Position numbers and translations under genes: made by a program. The notes beneath the pieces are model-generated. The model was given only the letters and a program-made list of their open reading frames with translations. It was not told where the DNA came from and did not search any database. Shown here one piece after another: positions 62,573-64,000 of a stretch of DNA of 64,000 bases (its first letter is position 1; every line of letters begins with the position of its first letter). The DNA lies in assembly GCF_014396785.1 (NCBI RefSeq), contig NZ_CP060718.1:1-64000 (forward strand), read 5' to 3'. This DNA comes from Sphingomonas lutea. GTDB taxonomy: Bacteria; Pseudomonadota; Alphaproteobacteria; Sphingomonadales; Sphingomonadaceae.

Positions 62573-64000
62573 ATGGATTTGGAGAAACTGACCGAGCGCG
62601 CACGAGGCTTCCTGCAGGCCGCGCAGACGATTGCGGTGCGCGAAAATCACCAGCGAATCACTCCGGCGCATTTGTTCAAGGCGTTGCTCGACGACGAGCA
62701 GGGCATGGCCGCCGGGTTGATCGACGCGGCCGGCGGCGACGGCAAGGCCGCCAAGCGCGAGGCCGACCTGCTCGTGTCCGCCATTCCGGTCGTGACCGGC
62801 AGCGGCGCCACCCAGGCGCCGGGCCTCGATGGCGACACGATCCGGATCCTCGACCAGGCGCAGCAGGTCGCGCAAAAGGCGGGCGACAGCTTCGTCACCG
62901 TCGAACGCATCCTGCTGGCGATGGCGCTGGCGACAAGCACCGACGTCGGCGCCGCGCTCAAGCGCGCGGGCGTGTCGGCGCAGAGCCTCAACGCAGCGAT
63001 CGACAAATTGCGCGGCGGGCGCACCGCGGACACGCAATCCGCCGAGGACCGCTACGACGCCTTGAAGCGGTTCACGCGCGACCTCACGCAGGCAGCGCGC
63101 GACGGCAAGCTCGACCCAGTCATCGGCCGCGACGAGGAAATCCGCCGCACCATCCAGGTGCTTGCCCGCCGCACCAAGAACAACCCGGTGCTGATCGGCG
63201 AACCCGGCGTCGGCAAGACCGCGATTGCCGAAGGACTTGCGGTGCGCATCGCCAACGGCGACGTGCCCGACGGGATCAAGGACCGGCGCCTGCTGTCGCT
63301 CGACATGGGCGCGCTGATCGCCGGCGCGAAATATCGCGGCGAGTTCGAGGAGCGGTTGAAAGGCGTGCTCGACGAAGTGCGCCAGGCAGCGGGCGACATC
63401 ATCCTGTTCATCGATGAGATGCATACCCTCGTCGGCGCCGGGAAGGCCGAAGGCGCGATGGACGCGTCCAACCTGCTCAAGCCCGCACTGGCGCGAGGCG
63501 AATTGCACTGCATCGGCGCGACGACGCTCGAGGAATATCGCAAGCATGTCGAGAAGGACGCCGCGCTCGAACGGCGCTTCCAGCCGGTGTTCGTCGGCGA
63601 GCCGACCGTGCCCGACACCATTTCGATCCTGCGCGGCCTCAAGGAGAAGTATGAGCTTCACCACGGCGTGCGCATCACCGACGCGGCGATCGTCGCGGCG
63701 GCGACACTGGGCAACCGCTACATTACCGACCGTTTCCTGCCCGATAAGGCGATCGACCTGATGGACGAGGCGGCGAGCCGCATCCGCATGGAGGTCGAAA
63801 GCAAGCCCGAGGAAATCGAGAACCTCGACCGGCGGATCATCCAGCTCAAGATCGAGCGCGAGGCCCTGAAGAAGGAGCCCGACAAGGCGTCGAAAGACCG
63901 GCTCGGGAAGCTTGAGGAGGAACTTGCCAATCTCGAGCAGCAATCGTCCGAGCTGACGCAGCGCTGGCAGGCGGAAAAGGAAAAGATCAGCGCCGAAGCC
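62573..64000 (+). CDS. clpB: ATP-dependent chaperone ClpB (5' part)
   Basis: Disaggregase that works with DnaK after heat stress. The frame is open from ATG 62573 ([20 protein letters not shown]) to the end of the window: 476 codons of an expected about 860. Present are the N-domain repeats, the first AAA+ module with Walker A GEPGVGKT at 209-216, Walker [15 protein letters not shown], sensor [14 protein letters not shown] with the Arg-finger region [10 protein letters not shown], and the start of the coiled-coil middle domain ([16 protein letters not shown]). The second AAA+ module lies beyond the window. Confidence 0.97.
   Translation, partial: MDLEKLTERARGFLQAAQTIAVRENHQRITPAHLFKALLDDEQGMAAGLIDAAGGDGKAAKREADLLVSAIPVVTGSGATQAPGLDGDTIRILDQAQQVAQKAGDSFVTVERILLAMALATSTDVGAALKRAGVSAQSLNAAIDKLRGGRTADTQSAEDRYDALKRFTRDLTQAARDGKLDPVIGRDEEIRRTIQVLARRTKNNPVLIGEPGVGKTAIAEGLAVRIANGDVPDGIKDRRLLSLDMGALIAGAKYRGEFEERLKGVLDEVRQAAGDIILFIDEMHTLVGAGKAEGAMDASNLLKPALARGELHCIGATTLEEYRKHVEKDAALERRFQPVFVGEPTVPDTISILRGLKEKYELHHGVRITDAAIVAAATLGNRYITDRFLPDKAIDLMDEAASRIRMEVESKPEEIENLDRRIIQLKIEREALKKEPDKASKDRLGKLEEELANLEQQSSELTQRWQAEKEKISAEA

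Noticed and set aside
62462..63943. 493-aa minus-strand frame
   Set aside because: Antisense to clpB, whose own frame stays open to the end of the window.

Overview
This is a 64 kb chromosomal window from a GC-rich alphaproteobacterium, most probably a sphingomonad (Sphingomonadaceae or Sphingosinicellaceae). The reasons are the gene families and their arrangement (NAD-specific 180-kDa-type glutamate dehydrogenase, STAS-fused MlaE operon, many conserved microproteins) and several short interspersed palindromic repeats of kinds I recall as common in sphingomonad genomes. No integrase, transposase, plasmid origin, CRISPR array or rRNA was seen. Nearly every base is coding, and about two dozen adjacent genes overlap by 1 to 8 bases, mostly as NTGA (start codon overlapping the previous stop), including TTG, GTG and one probable CTG start.

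Layout. 0.1-3.7 kb: class I ribonucleotide reductase nrdA and nrdB with three overlapping microprotein genes between them. 3.7-5.3 kb: an AT-richer, acquired-looking patch with a broken TIR-domain gene, a 53-residue double-CxxC zinc-ribbon gene overlapping its end, and an unknown gene. 5.4-9.4 kb: RidA, an alpha/beta hydrolase and many small sphingomonad-type hypothetical genes, including a four-gene ATGA-linked microprotein operon and a frameshifted helix-turn-helix gene. 9.5-15 kb: TauE/SafE permease, thermonuclease, lipoprotein, aminopeptidase N. 15-18.4 kb: complete Mla-type lipid-transport operon. 18.5-21 kb: three coupled genes for a phospholipid or sphingolipid head-group route (CDP-alcohol transferase, nucleotidyltransferase, HAD phosphatase). 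21-27.8 kb: LytTR regulator (frameshifted) and a long minus-strand operon lgt, midA-like, GNAT, pgeF, then a PLP gamma-lyase/synthase and a lipoprotein.

27.9-38.5 kb: acyl-CoA synthetase, ferrochelatase, acetoacetyl-CoA reductase (phaB), ribbon-helix-helix protein, ATP-grasp protein, giant NAD-glutamate dehydrogenase and a PAS protein. 38.6-45.7 kb: a tRNA-Thr followed by an accessory-looking four-gene cassette (beta-domain protein, alpha/beta hydrolase with beta flanks, 154-residue protein, 1094-residue subtilase). I regard this as the best candidate for an undescribed system. 45.8-62.5 kb: panE-like reductase, tyrosine catabolism (hmgA, fahA, and maiA further on), EamA exporter, threonine aldolase, two peptidases, a frameshifted thioesterase, class II aldolase-like protein, L-lactate dehydrogenase, ferredoxin-NADP reductase, PHA-granule protein and an M15-like peptidase. 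The window ends inside clpB.

Two themes cut across the window. First, palindromic repeats sit in frame inside two enzymes (a prolyl oligopeptidase and a ferredoxin-NADP reductase) and probably form the C-terminal tail of MaiA. Second, three genes are each repaired by restoring one or two single G/C bases in short G/C runs. That looks like systematic base-calling deletion at least as much as pseudogenization, so raw reads should be inspected before calling these genes dead. The TIR gene is different: it has lost about ten codons as well as the frame.
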